Below, piece by piece: positions 9,346 through 17,820 of a DNA stretch of 64,000 bases; position 1 is the first letter of the stretch, and each line of letters begins with the position of its first letter. The translations under genes were made by a program, and so were the position numbers. The stretch comes from Nitratireductor sp. B36 (GTDB taxonomy: Bacteria > Pseudomonadota > Alphaproteobacteria > Rhizobiales > Rhizobiaceae): assembly GCF_020833685.1 (NCBI RefSeq), contig NZ_JACKZY010000002.1, positions 372,001 through 436,000 on the forward strand. The letters are read 5' to 3'. The notes beneath the pieces are model-generated. The model saw only the letters and a program-made list of their open reading frames with translations, had not been told where the DNA came from and did not search any database.

Positions 9346-9861
9346 CTAGTCAATCCGCCCGCGGGCTAAGATGTCCTCGACTGACGGCAGGGCCGACATC
9401 ACCTCAATCGTGATATCGCTTTCTGCCGGCGTCGTTCCTTCCCAGCCGGCGTCGCTCGGCTTTCCCACGACGATCCGACCGACCATTGCCGCCATCTCGT
9501 GCGGGACACAGTAATAATCATAGACACCCGGTACCTTGAGAACGATCTCTGCGCTTTCTCCCGGCAGGAGAAACCCGGTATCCCAAGGCTCCGCATTGGA
9601 GGGTATGCGGCGCGAACGGTCGTAATTTGCCGGGTGATAGGCTGTGGCGGTATGGCTATTGCCGTTATCCCGGTTGATGAACCGCAGGGCCGTGCCAGGC
9701 GAGACAGCAAGTCCGACAGGTGTGAACCAGATGCGCTCGCCGCGCGACGTGCCGCGCATTTCTATTGTCACGGCAGGTGCAGCCTTGAGCGAAGGCGAAA
9801 AGAGGAATGCGGCGCCAAGGCCGCCTCCCATTGCAAGGAATTGTCGACGCGGGGTGATCAT
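9346..9861 (-). CDS. Tat-exported cupredoxin (pseudoazurin/plastocyanin-like)
   Basis: A 171-residue periplasmic blue-copper-type protein. The N-terminus is a twin-arginine signal (PRRQFLAMGGGLGAAFLF, about residues 4-21). Type-1 copper ligands are visible: a histidine in SHTATAYHP and the loop YYCVPHEMAAM giving Cys, His and Met. The likely role is periplasmic electron transfer. The start overlaps the stop of the upstream gene (9858-10277) by 4 bp, so they form a two-gene operon on the minus strand driven from the symmetric promoter region at 10326-10361. It has a short C-terminal extension beyond the copper loop (about 45 residues). Confidence 0.85.
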   Translation of the reverse strand: MITPRRQFLAMGGGLGAAFLFSPSLKAAPAVTIEMRGTSRGERIWFTPVGLAVSPGTALRFINRDNGNSHTATAYHPANYDRSRRIPSNAEPWDTGFLLPGESAEIVLKVPGVYDYYCVPHEMAAMVGRIVVGKPSDAGWEGTTPAESDITIEVMSALPSVEDILARGRID

Positions 9862-10277
9862 TCTGCCAGACGTCCCTTGGCGTCAGCGTCATGGTAAAGA
9901 ACGACATGCGCGTGTGGCTTGTCCACGCCCGGATGGCCGGCATTGTAGTAGATGTCGACGCCACTCACCGTGTGCGAGCCAATGCTCAGCCCGTCATAGG
10001 CGGTACCATTCTGCAGTTCTTCGAGGGGCGTCATGTAGACTGTGGCGGATAGTTTGCCATCGTGATCATAGGCCAGGAACGGGCCGGCGGGCAGGGTTTC
10101 GGGATCGACGAACAGCGTGCCGAGACTTGGGATAAACTCCGGCAGGGGTAAAGCATCGCTGACTTTGACGTAAGGTTCTCCGGGCGGTGCTTCCTTCAGG
10201 GTTTCCTCGTCATGCGCGACTGCTGGAGCTGCTGCAAGAAGCGATACGGTGGTAAACAGTATATGCAGAAATTTCAT
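9858..10277 (-). CDS. Secreted hypothetical protein with His-rich C-terminal strand
   Basis: A 139-residue protein with a Sec signal peptide (MKFLHILFTTVSLLAAAPAV, cleavage near AHDEE). The mature part ends in GVDIYYNAGHPGVDKPHAH with VVLYHDAD following, i.e. closely spaced histidines that could bind a metal. It resembles the small TTHB210/DUF5602-like secreted proteins, a weak recollection rather than a firm call. AGGAAAGGA lies 8 bp before the ATG. It is first gene of the operon with the cupredoxin, which supports a periplasmic copper or redox role. Confidence 0.7.
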   Translation of the reverse strand: MKFLHILFTTVSLLAAAPAVAHDEETLKEAPPGEPYVKVSDALPLPEFIPSLGTLFVDPETLPAGPFLAYDHDGKLSATVYMTPLEELQNGTAYDGLSIGSHTVSGVDIYYNAGHPGVDKPHAHVVLYHDADAKGRLAE

Positions 10278-10325
10278 GGGGTTGTCCTTTCCTGTTGGAT
10301 GGAGGCCCTTTGGAGGGTGCTCGAT

Positions 10326-10361
10326 CCATTGGATGCGCGCCGCTGCAAAACGTTCCCGAAA
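10326..10361 (-). promoter_or_regulatory. ECF-sigma-like promoter facing the cupredoxin operon
   Basis: Reading leftwards: TTTCGGGAACG, 11 bp, then CGCGCATCCAATGG. The same two blocks occur on the other strand at 10397-10433 with a 12 bp spacer, facing folE. The -35-like GGGAAC and a -10-like CATCCA are 16 bp apart, which fits ECF sigma promoters. An ECF sigma gene lies in the folE operon. Confidence 0.6.
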
Positions 10362-10396
10362 TTGAGCCGCCCTGGCCGAATAAAAATTCTACGACG

Positions 10397-10433
10397 TTTC
10401 GGGAACGCAGCGCCGGGTCCGCGCATCCAATGG
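10397..10433 (+). promoter_or_regulatory. ECF-sigma-like promoter facing folE
   Basis: TTTCGGGAACG at 10397-10407, 12 bp, then CGCGCATCCAATGG at 10420-10433: a mirror copy of the block at 10326-10361. GGGAAC and CATCCA are 17 bp apart. The two copies point outwards to the two divergent operons, as expected for paired promoters. Confidence 0.6.
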
Positions 10434-10495
10434 TCGAATGGAGCGATTGCCCCATCCCGCCGAGCGGCCGTCTTGCCGCAAGAAGGAGTTTGATT

Positions 10496-11215
10496 GTGCT
10501 CAACACGATGTTCCCCCCCGATCACACCTGCGACAGCGTCCCGGTATCTGCCCGAATTCGCGCACGTTTGAGGGATGCCGGCCACACCTTCCGGGCCAAT
10601 GACAACATTGCGGCTTTCATCGAGGATGGTGAGCTGGAAGACCTTTGCCTGGAAGTCGAGAACCGGATGAATGCGGTGCTCGACGCACTCGTGATCGACA
10701 CGGAGAATGATCACAACACCGTGGGCACCGCGCGGCGGGTGGCGAGGATGTTTGTCGATGAGGTGTTTGCAGGGCGGTATCGCCCGGCGCCGCCCGTCAC
10801 CAGCTTTCCCAACGTCTCGCAGCTGAATGAACTGATGATCGTCGGCCCGCTCACGGTGCGCAGTGCCTGCTCCCACCATCTGTGCCCGATCATGGGAAAG
10901 ATGTGGATCGGAGTCCTTCCCAGCAGGGAGGCTGAACTGATCGGTCTGTCCAAGTTTGCCCGCGTTTGCGACTGGATCATGAGCCGCCCGCAGATTCAGG
11001 AGGAAGCTGTGATCATGTTGGCCGATGAACTCGAAAGCCGTCTTCAGCCTGAAGGGCTGGCCGTCGTGATGGAGGCGGATCATTTCTGCATGCACTGGCG
11101 TGGCGTGAAGGATGAGCAGCCGGTGATGACGACGTCCATTATGCGCGGCGCGTTTTTGCAGAACGAGGCGCTGAGGCGTGAATTTCTCGACCTGCGAAAA
11201 GGGGGTGACAAGTGA
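10496..11215 (+). CDS. folE: GTP cyclohydrolase I
   Basis: A 239-residue enzyme that converts GTP to 7,8-dihydroneopterin triphosphate, the first step of folate and pterin synthesis; it acts as a cytoplasmic homodecamer with zinc. The zinc/catalytic motif is present (RSACSHHLCPIMGK) and the ending is typical (GVKDEQPVMTTSIMRGAF). The GTG at 10496 is preferred because AAGGAG lies 7 bp upstream; ATG 10508 is the alternative. Start of an operon with an ECF sigma factor and a Rieske flavoprotein. A folE inside an island is probably a second copy, perhaps a stress-time isoenzyme, which is inference. Confidence 0.9.
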   Translation: MLNTMFPPDHTCDSVPVSARIRARLRDAGHTFRANDNIAAFIEDGELEDLCLEVENRMNAVLDALVIDTENDHNTVGTARRVARMFVDEVFAGRYRPAPPVTSFPNVSQLNELMIVGPLTVRSACSHHLCPIMGKMWIGVLPSREAELIGLSKFARVCDWIMSRPQIQEEAVIMLADELESRLQPEGLAVVMEADHFCMHWRGVKDEQPVMTTSIMRGAFLQNEALRREFLDLRKGGDK

Positions 11216-11338
11216 TCCTGATCAGACGTTCAAGATCAAGTCCGACAAGTCTATTCTGTTGGCTCGGCAGTGGTGAACCTTCGATGCCAGGGAACGGGAT
11301 GAAGGGTGCTGGTGTTAGTCAACTCCGAGGAGGCACAA

Positions 11339-12046
11339 ATGCATGAAGCCATCGAACGGGCTGCATCTGTATTCACTGAAGATGTTCCAGATACCGAATT
11401 GGCCAGGCGTGCGGCCCGAAAGGACGGCGCCGCCTTCGAGGCGATCATGCGTCGCCACAACCAGCTCCTGTTCCGAACGGCCCGGGGCATCGTGCGCAGC
11501 GACGGTGAGGCAGAGGATGTCGCGCAGGAAGCATGGATGCAGGCGTGGCGCGCGCTGTCGGGCTTCCGCGCCGAAAGCAAGCTTTCCACCTGGCTGGTCC
11601 GCATCACCGTCAACGAGGCGTTGGGCCGGTTGCGCCGGAAAAGCGCGCAAATCATTCCATTGGAGACAGCCATGATGTCGTCCGACAAGGACACACGCTC
11701 GGCACTGACGGAAGCACCTGCTCGTGGACCGGAGCATTCGGTCGAACGGTCCCAGCTCCGCGCTCTTATAGAGGCGCGCATCGCGGTGTTGCCCGAAGCA
11801 TTTCGCAGCGTCTTCATGCTGCGGGCAATCGAGGACATGAGCGTTGATGAGGTGGCGGAGGTGCTGGACATTCCCGCAGCCACAGTCCGCACACGCTATT
11901 TCCGTGCCCGTGCCCTTCTGCGCGAAAGCCTCGCGCAGGAGATGGACGTTGCCATCGGCGAGGCCTTCAGCTTTGCCGGTGAGCGCTGTGATCGCATCGT
12001 GGCGGGCGTGTTGGCTCGAGCCCGGGCGGAAGGTCTTTGCGAGTAG
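11339..12046 (+). CDS. ECF-type RNA polymerase sigma factor
   Basis: A 235-residue sigma-70 group IV factor. Region 2 runs from about residue 15 (ELARRAARKDGAAFEAIMRR, then AEDVAQEAWMQAWRAL) and region 4 follows near residues 145-200 (LPEAFRSVFMLRAIEDMSVDEVA, then VRTRYFRARALLRESL). GAGGAGG stands 5 bp before ATG 11339. No anti-sigma gene is seen next to it. The paired GGGAAC-type promoters at 10326-10433 are its most likely targets, and GGGAACG also occurs at 11290, 49 bp before its own start. Confidence 0.9.
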   Translation: MHEAIERAASVFTEDVPDTELARRAARKDGAAFEAIMRRHNQLLFRTARGIVRSDGEAEDVAQEAWMQAWRALSGFRAESKLSTWLVRITVNEALGRLRRKSAQIIPLETAMMSSDKDTRSALTEAPARGPEHSVERSQLRALIEARIAVLPEAFRSVFMLRAIEDMSVDEVAEVLDIPAATVRTRYFRARALLRESLAQEMDVAIGEAFSFAGERCDRIVAGVLARARAEGLCE

Positions 12047-12110
12047 GGCTGCTTGCTGAGCGGAAACAATCTGCGCTCTGCGGGACGAATGATACGAAGG
12101 GAGACATGGC

Positions 12111-13631
12111 ATGGGCAATACGCAGGACGTGGATAGGGGCCCGGACCTCACTGAGGGGGTGACGTTGGCTGACTTCAACGACCGACAGATGTTGCGTGGG
12201 CATGTGGGGAAGGCCTCCGTTCTGCTTGCACGTGTTGGTGAAGAGGTTCTGGCGGTCGATGCCAGTTGCACGCATTACGGAGGTCCGCTGGACGAGGGAC
12301 TGATCACCGGAGAAACCGTTCGCTGTCCGCTTCATCATGCCTGTTTTTCGCTGCGCACCGGCGAGGCTCTGGCCGCTCCTGCCTTTGACCCATTGTCATG
12401 CTGGAAGGTGGAGCGTGATGGCCAACGCATTTTCGTTCGCGAGAAGGCGGCGCCGCCGCCGCGCGTGATAGCAAACACGGATGAACCGCGCGCCATCGTG
12501 ATCATTGGCGCTGGAGCTGCCGGATTTGCTTGCGCCGAAATGCTGCGCAGAAGAGGCTATGATGGGGCACTCACTCTTCTCGGCGCCGACGAGGATGCGC
12601 CGTATGACCGGCCGAACCTGTCCAAGGACTATCTCGCCGGAGATGCGCCGCCCGAATGGATGCCGCTCAGGCCGGATGAGTTTTACCAGAAGAACGACAT
12701 CGATCTGCAACTGGGCGAAACGGTTTCCTCCATCGACGTGCCGGCGCACCGCGTGGCGCTGGAGGGCGGGCGTGTTCTGGAGTTCGACCGCCTTCTGATC
12801 GCGACGGGAGCGGAACCGGTTCGCCCACCGATCCCCGGTGCCGACCTGCCGCATGTCTTCACCCTGCGCAGCTTTGCTGACGGACGTGCCCTTGCCGATG
12901 CGGCAGAGAGAGCGAAAACTGCCGTTGTGCTGGGCTCGGGTTTCATAGGACTCGAGACGGCGGCGGCGCTCAGGCAGCGCGGACTGACAGTGCACGTGGT
13001 CACGCAGGATGCCCGTCCGCTTGAGAAGGTGCTTGGGCCTGCGCTGGGAGATTTTATTGCCGGGTTGCATGAAGACCATGGTGTCACTTTCCACATGCGG
13101 ACTTCGATCAAGGCGATCTCCGCGAATGCGGTGACACTCTCTTCAGATGACACGATTGATGCGGACCTGGTTGTCATCGGTGCAGGTGTACGCCCGCGCA
13201 CCGCACTGGCGGAGAAGGCGGGGCTGTCGGTCGATGATGGAATTCTCGTCGACGAACGGCTCCAGACGTCTGCCCCCGGCATTTACGCGGCGGGTGACGT
13301 GGCGCGCTGGCCGGGGCCGCAGAACCGAGAAACGATGCGCATTGAACACTGGGTGGTAGCAGAGCGCCAGGGTCAGGTGGTGGCTGCAAACATGCTTGGT
13401 GATGATAAGCCGTTTGACGACATGCCTTTCTTCTGGAGTGCACATTACGACATTCCCATTCGCTATGTGGGCCATGCCGAACACTGGGATGTTGCGGCCG
13501 TTGATGGCGATATTACAGCGTGCGATGCCAGCGTCAGCTACCGGAGGGGCGGGCGAACGCTGGCCGTAGCCACCCTTGGGCGAGATGTGGAGGCGCTGGT
13601 CAGAAGGCGAACCCTGCCAACCTCCGAATGA
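12111..13631 (+). CDS. Rieske [2Fe-2S] domain fused to FAD/NAD(P)-dependent oxidoreductase (AIFM3/ferredoxin-reductase type)
   Basis: A 506-residue two-part protein. Residues about 15-105 form a Rieske ferredoxin domain with both ligand pairs (CTHYGGPL and CPLHHACF). From about residue 120 it is a two-Rossmann flavoprotein: FAD site IVIIGAGAAGFACAEMLRRR, NAD site AVVLGSGFIGLETAAAL, and the second FAD motif GIYAAGDVARWPG. Such fusions pass electrons from NAD(P)H to the cluster. It lies 64 bp after the sigma factor and belongs to the folE operon. No signal peptide is present, so it is cytoplasmic. The electron acceptor is unknown. Confidence 0.9.
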   Translation: MGNTQDVDRGPDLTEGVTLADFNDRQMLRGHVGKASVLLARVGEEVLAVDASCTHYGGPLDEGLITGETVRCPLHHACFSLRTGEALAAPAFDPLSCWKVERDGQRIFVREKAAPPPRVIANTDEPRAIVIIGAGAAGFACAEMLRRRGYDGALTLLGADEDAPYDRPNLSKDYLAGDAPPEWMPLRPDEFYQKNDIDLQLGETVSSIDVPAHRVALEGGRVLEFDRLLIATGAEPVRPPIPGADLPHVFTLRSFADGRALADAAERAKTAVVLGSGFIGLETAAALRQRGLTVHVVTQDARPLEKVLGPALGDFIAGLHEDHGVTFHMRTSIKAISANAVTLSSDDTIDADLVVIGAGVRPRTALAEKAGLSVDDGILVDERLQTSAPGIYAAGDVARWPGPQNRETMRIEHWVVAERQGQVVAANMLGDDKPFDDMPFFWSAHYDIPIRYVGHAEHWDVAAVDGDITACDASVSYRRGGRTLAVATLGRDVEALVRRRTLPTSE

Positions 13632-13644
13632 GGCCAGCTGGCCT

Positions 13645-14196
13645 CTACCGAGCTGGGTAGCGAACACGCAGGTCGGGGTCGATCACGGCGCCGTCGGACA
13701 AGTGCGCCTTGGTGAGCTTTCCGATGTCCATGACATGATAGACGCTCACGCCGCGTGCAATGAGGTGGTCGGTGATAATCCGCCGATGGCAGCGCCACCA
13801 GACCGCTTCTGCACACATGAGGGCGCATCGCCGCTCATGGCAAAGATCGAGCAGCTTGAGCAATGCTGATCGAAACGTGTCGGTGAGGGCGAAATCCGCG
13901 TAGTTGTGAAAGCTCTTGTTGCGCCAGAAGCCGTTTTCATCAGGCGGAATTTCTGCGACCTTGGACCTTAGACCGCCAAGGGGCGGGCAATGGATGTAGC
14001 CGATTCCATCAGATTGGAGCTGTGGCTTGAGTAACTCCGAATTATAGGACGGATTGGTCCGTGATCTCGGAAACCTGCGCACGTCGACAACCATGTCGAT
14101 TGACGCTTCCAGAAGCATTGCCTTGAAGGTTTCCAGTGTCCGGTTCGAATGGCCGATCGTGAAAGCCACTGTTTCTGACTGGACCGCCTCATCCAT
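13645..14196 (-). CDS. DUF488 domain protein
   Basis: A 183-residue cytoplasmic protein of the DUF488 family, with the hallmark TIGHSNRTLETFKAMLLEA near the start, VVDVRRFPRSRTNPSYN, and a cysteine/arginine end region (LMCAEAVWWRCHRRII). The biochemical role of the family is not established. It converges with the Rieske flavoprotein gene (13 bp apart) and overlaps the upstream DUF2945 gene by 8 bp, so these two are one transcript. Confidence 0.88.
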   Translation of the reverse strand: MDEAVQSETVAFTIGHSNRTLETFKAMLLEASIDMVVDVRRFPRSRTNPSYNSELLKPQLQSDGIGYIHCPPLGGLRSKVAEIPPDENGFWRNKSFHNYADFALTDTFRSALLKLLDLCHERRCALMCAEAVWWRCHRRIITDHLIARGVSVYHVMDIGKLTKAHLSDGAVIDPDLRVRYPAR

Positions 14197-14398
14197 TTTT
14201 TGAAAGCGCCGATTCCTTGTGAGCGGCGATATGATCGGTCTTGTCGCTCTTGATCTCGTACTGGGGCTCGTCTGGCGATGCGCGCCGCCTGTGCCCCTTG
14301 TACTCGAAGTCGCTGTCGTGGATCTTGATGATCTTTCCGGAGACCCGTCCGGCCTCCGAATTCCAGCTCACTGAATCACCGACATCGAACCTGGCCAT
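14189..14398 (-). CDS. DUF2945 (hypervirulence-associated Tudor-like) small protein
   Basis: Sixty-nine residues beginning MARFDVGDSVSWNSEAGRVS, a Tudor-like fold typical of DUF2945, with GHRRRASPDEPQYEIKSDKT in the second half. GAGGAG lies upstream of the ATG. It overlaps the DUF488 start by 8 bp. Such genes are common in stress-response clusters of rhizobia next to DUF488 and small zinc-ribbon proteins; that association is background knowledge and the role is unknown. Confidence 0.82.
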   Translation of the reverse strand: MARFDVGDSVSWNSEAGRVSGKIIKIHDSDFEYKGHRRRASPDEPQYEIKSDKTDHIAAHKESALSKNG

Positions 14399-14508
14399 TG
14401 GACTGTACTCCTCGTCTGGGCATTGCCAAGAACAACGCGTGGTGGATGAAGGACGTTCCAAATGCGAAGTGGTGTGGCCGTCCCGAGGGCCGCGATCGGG
14501 AACCCAGA

Positions 14509-15348
14509 TCACCGAACCACCTGTTTGAGACCGTCCAATGCTATCGGCAATTCAGCGCGGGCCGTGCCCGCCTCTGCGTAGATAGCATAGGCGGGATAGG
14601 TGAAGCGGGGAGCTCCTGCAACGAGTTCGAGTTCGCCGGTTTCCAGGTGTGGTTTGACAGCACCTTTTCGAAAGTACCCGCTACCTCCAGCGCGAAGGAT
14701 GTAACTCAGGCCGAGGGGGCCTAGGCCGACCAACAGCCCGTGTGGGTCTGTTGAAAGTGTCGCCGAAGCCTGTGACGCTGCAAACTGTGGCCCCCAGTCG
14801 ACATGGACATAGTGCGGTTCTTCCGACGCAGCTTTCTGCACGGTCCGCACGAGAACGAGTTCTTCTTCCTCGATCAGTTCAACCTTGAAACCCGTCAACA
14901 TCGGCGGTGCGTAAAGCACAGCGATGTCGAGCACGCCGGTCCGCAATTGCTCAATCAACTGGTCCGGCAAGCCGACATTGGCGCGAATGGCGATTTCCGG
15001 CCGGTTCTGCTTCATCCATAGCAGCCAGTCGAGCAGCACGGGGTTCCACAGGCTGAGTTCGCCCCCCAGAGCTATGATGCCGGTCTTTCCTGCCGGAATT
15101 TTGAGTTGCTGGCGAGCGCGTTCCCACACCTGGAGAAAGGACAGTGCGAAGCGTTCGAACTCACGGCCGGCCGATGTCAGAACCGCTCCGTTCCGGTTTC
15201 GTATGAAGAGTTTGCGTCCGAGTTCGTCCTCGAGCGTGCGGATACGTGCGCTCACCGTGGTTTGGGTGACATGCAGCCGCTCCGACGGTTTCAGGAAGCT
15301 TCCAGTGTGCACAATCTCCAGAAACGTTCGCGCGCGTTCAATATCCAT
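14509..15348 (-). CDS. LysR family transcriptional regulator
   Basis: A 279-residue regulator with the N-terminal winged helix-turn-helix (MDIERARTFLEIVHTGSF, then RLHVTQTTVSARIRTLEDEL) and a substrate-binding domain. The methionine at 15348 is chosen because the domain starts there; upstream residues have no homology. It is divergent from the 5-formyl-THF cyclo-ligase gene at 15457. A perfect inverted repeat (15365-15379) sits between them and is the likely operator. Targets probably include the downstream ligase and cytochrome oxidase genes. Confidence 0.88.
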   Translation of the reverse strand: MDIERARTFLEIVHTGSFLKPSERLHVTQTTVSARIRTLEDELGRKLFIRNRNGAVLTSAGREFERFALSFLQVWERARQQLKIPAGKTGIIALGGELSLWNPVLLDWLLWMKQNRPEIAIRANVGLPDQLIEQLRTGVLDIAVLYAPPMLTGFKVELIEEEELVLVRTVQKAASEEPHYVHVDWGPQFAASQASATLSTDPHGLLVGLGPLGLSYILRAGGSGYFRKGAVKPHLETGELELVAGAPRFTYPAYAIYAEAGTARAELPIALDGLKQVVR

Positions 15349-15364
15349 CACGATCTCCGATAAA

Positions 15365-15379
15365 TGCAATTTATTTGCA
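15365..15379. promoter_or_regulatory. LysR-type operator
   Basis: TGCAA-TTTAT-TTGCA is a perfect 5-5-5 dyad in the divergent intergenic region, 17 bp before the LysR start and about 78 bp before the ligase start. The form (T-N11-A) and place fit a LysR binding site. Confidence 0.6.
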
Positions 15380-15456
15380 CTGATACACCATTTAATTCCG
15401 TTTGCCTTTGATTTTCGAAAGGCGCAGCCTGAGCGTGGTTCACGAGGAGTCCGCCA

Positions 15457-16104
15457 ATGCAGCATTCGTCAAAGCCCCCGCAATATGCGTCCCCGCCATG
15501 CTTCATGCATGAGCTGTCCGCCAGCGGTGGCGGTGAAGATGTTGCCTCAAAGGACTGGACGGAGGTTCGACGCTGGCGAAAGGAAAAGCGCAAGCTCCTG
15601 ATTGCGGCTCGGATGGCAAAGAGCCAAATCGAGCGGCAAGCCTGTTCCGACGGGATCGTTCGGAAGTTGGATCGGACGATCAAACAGTTCGCAGGCAAGG
15701 TGATCGGCATCTATTGGCCGGTACGAGGAGAACCGGACCTGCGCAACTGGGGCATCGAAGCCATCGATCGTGGTGGGCGGCTGGCGCTGCCGGTCGTCAC
15801 TGAGAAGGGGGCGCCGCTTGAATACCGGCTATGGACTCCCGGTGATCCTCTGGAGCGGGGTGTCTGGAACATTCTCGTGACAGCAGGGGGATCTGCAGTG
15901 CAACCTGATGTTGTCATCGCGCCACTCGTGGGTTTTGACGCAAGGAGCTACCGGCTCGGCTATGGCGGCGGTTATTTCGACCGCACTCTGGCGGCGATGT
16001 CCGCGAAGCCGCGGACGATAGGCGTCGGTTATGCCGACTACGCGCTGACAAGCATTTTCCCGCAACCTCACGACATACCAATGGATGAGATCATCACGAG
16101 TTAA
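15457..16104 (+). CDS. 5-formyltetrahydrofolate cyclo-ligase family protein
   Basis: A 215-residue enzyme family that converts 5-formyl-THF to 5,10-methenyl-THF with ATP. The motif LVGFDARSYRLGYGGGYFDR near residue 165 and the basic ATP-binding start (WRKEKRKLLIAARM) are present. GAGGAG precedes ATG 15457. With folE it is the second folate gene in the island. The N-terminal 30 residues are longer than usual. It is likely co-transcribed with the cytochrome oxidase gene 96 bp downstream. Confidence 0.88.
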   Translation: MQHSSKPPQYASPPCFMHELSASGGGEDVASKDWTEVRRWRKEKRKLLIAARMAKSQIERQACSDGIVRKLDRTIKQFAGKVIGIYWPVRGEPDLRNWGIEAIDRGGRLALPVVTEKGAPLEYRLWTPGDPLERGVWNILVTAGGSAVQPDVVIAPLVGFDARSYRLGYGGGYFDRTLAAMSAKPRTIGVGYADYALTSIFPQPHDIPMDEIITS

Positions 16105-16200
16105 CCGCTGAAGACAGGCAGTCGATTTTCGGACAAAGCGACGTGTCCTCGCCAATTCCTCGAGACCACCGTGCCTGTCGCATGAAAGAGGGTCCTGCAC

Positions 16201-17808
16201 ATGTTTGCGAATGCGCATGAGAAAGAGTTGGAGCGAGCCGCCGACACTCCACCATTCGTTCGCCGTTGGTTATTCTCGACCAATCACAAGGATATCGGAA
16301 CACTCTATCTGATCTTCTCGATCCTTGCGGGCATTCTCGGCACTGCTTTGTCGGTCGCCATTCGTATGGAGTTGCAGGAGCCGGGCTTGCAGATATTTGC
16401 CGCCTCCGAAACCTTCAACGTGTTTGTAAGCGCCCACGGGCTCGTGATGATATTTTTCGTCATCATGCCGGCGCTCATCGGTGGCTTCGGCAACTGGTTC
16501 GTGCCGATCATGATTGGCGCGCCGGATATGGCCTTCCCGCGAATGAACAACATTTCGTTCTGGCTTCTTGTCGTCTCGTTCCTGCTTTTCCTCATGTCGC
16601 TGTTCGTGCCGGGTGCGCCCGGTTCGTTTGGCCATGGAGGCGGCTGGACGCTGTATCCGCCTTATTCCGTGTCCGGACAGCCGGGGCCGGCGGTCGATCT
16701 CGTCATCCTGTCGATCCACCTGTCGGGCGCCTCATCGATCCTTGGGGCGATCAATTTCATCACGACGATCTTCAACATGCGCGCTCCGGGCATGACGCTG
16801 CACAAAATGCCGCTTTTTGCATGGTCCATGCTGGTCACTGCATTCATGCTCCTGCTGGCGCTACCGGTGCTGGCAGGCGCCATCACCATGCTTCTGACCG
16901 ACCGAAATTTCGGCACGGCTTTCTTCGATCCGGCAGGGGGTGGGGATCCAGTCCTTTACCAGCATCTGTTCTGGTTCTTCGGACATCCGGAAGTCTACAT
17001 CATGATCCTTCCTGCCTTCGGCATTATAAGCCACGTCATTGCGACCTTCGCCCGAAAGCCGATCTTCGGCTATCTCGGCATGGCATACGCCATGGTGGCC
17101 ATAGGCGTGATCGGCTTCGTGGTGTGGGCGCACCACATGTACACCTCTGGCATGTCTATTGACAGCCAACGCTATTTCGCCTTCGCCTCAATGGTGATCG
17201 CGGTGCCGACCGGCGTGAAGGTCTTCTCCTGGCTTGCCACCATGTGGGGTGGCTCCGTCACCTTCCGTGTGCCGATGTTGTGGGCGACCGGCTTCGTTCT
17301 TCTGTTCACGATCGGAGGCGTGACCGGCGTGGTCCTTGCCAGTCCCGGCGTCGACCGGATGTTACACGACACTTACTATGTCGTTGCGCATTTTCACTAC
17401 GTTCTGTCACTGGGTGCAGCGTTCGCCATCTTCGCGGGCTGGTATTACTGGTTCCCCAAGATGACCGGTTACACGATGAACGAGACGTTGGGACGATTGC
17501 ATTTCTGGCTCACCTTCATCGGCGTCAACCTGGTCTTCTTTCCGCAGCATTTTCTTGGCCTCGCCGGAATGCCACGCCGCTATGCCGACTACCCCGATGC
17601 CTTCGCCGGTTGGAATTATATCTCCTCGGTCGGATCTTATGTTTCAGCGGCAGGTCTTCTGGTTTTTCTTTTCGCTGTAGGTGAAGCCTTTTCCCGCAAG
17701 TGCCTTGCTGAAGCCAATCCATGGGGTGAGGGAGCGACGACGCTCGAATGGACGCTGACCTCGCCGCCACCGTTTCATCAGTTTTCGTCGCTCCCGCGTA
17801 TAATGTGA
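16201..17808 (+). CDS. ctaD: Cytochrome c oxidase subunit I (aa3 type), orphan copy
   Basis: A 535-residue integral membrane protein with about 12 spans, the catalytic subunit of the terminal oxidase reducing oxygen to water and pumping protons. Ligand motifs are intact: the first heme histidine ([10 protein letters not shown]), CuB with the cross-linked His-Tyr ([14 protein letters not shown]), the CuB pair ([11 protein letters not shown]), the K-channel lysine ([10 protein letters not shown]) and the heme a3/heme a histidines (VAHFHYVLS). Subunits II and III and assembly genes are absent nearby; only a Tim44-like gene follows 12 bp downstream. It would need subunits encoded elsewhere, or works in a variant complex. 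Confidence 0.95.
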   Translation: MFANAHEKELERAADTPPFVRRWLFSTNHKDIGTLYLIFSILAGILGTALSVAIRMELQEPGLQIFAASETFNVFVSAHGLVMIFFVIMPALIGGFGNWFVPIMIGAPDMAFPRMNNISFWLLVVSFLLFLMSLFVPGAPGSFGHGGGWTLYPPYSVSGQPGPAVDLVILSIHLSGASSILGAINFITTIFNMRAPGMTLHKMPLFAWSMLVTAFMLLLALPVLAGAITMLLTDRNFGTAFFDPAGGGDPVLYQHLFWFFGHPEVYIMILPAFGIISHVIATFARKPIFGYLGMAYAMVAIGVIGFVVWAHHMYTSGMSIDSQRYFAFASMVIAVPTGVKVFSWLATMWGGSVTFRVPMLWATGFVLLFTIGGVTGVVLASPGVDRMLHDTYYVVAHFHYVLSLGAAFAIFAGWYYWFPKMTGYTMNETLGRLHFWLTFIGVNLVFFPQHFLGLAGMPRRYADYPDAFAGWNYISSVGSYVSAAGLLVFLFAVGEAFSRKCLAEANPWGEGATTLEWTLTSPPPFHQFSSLPRIM

Positions 17809-17820
17809 CAGGAGGCATGA

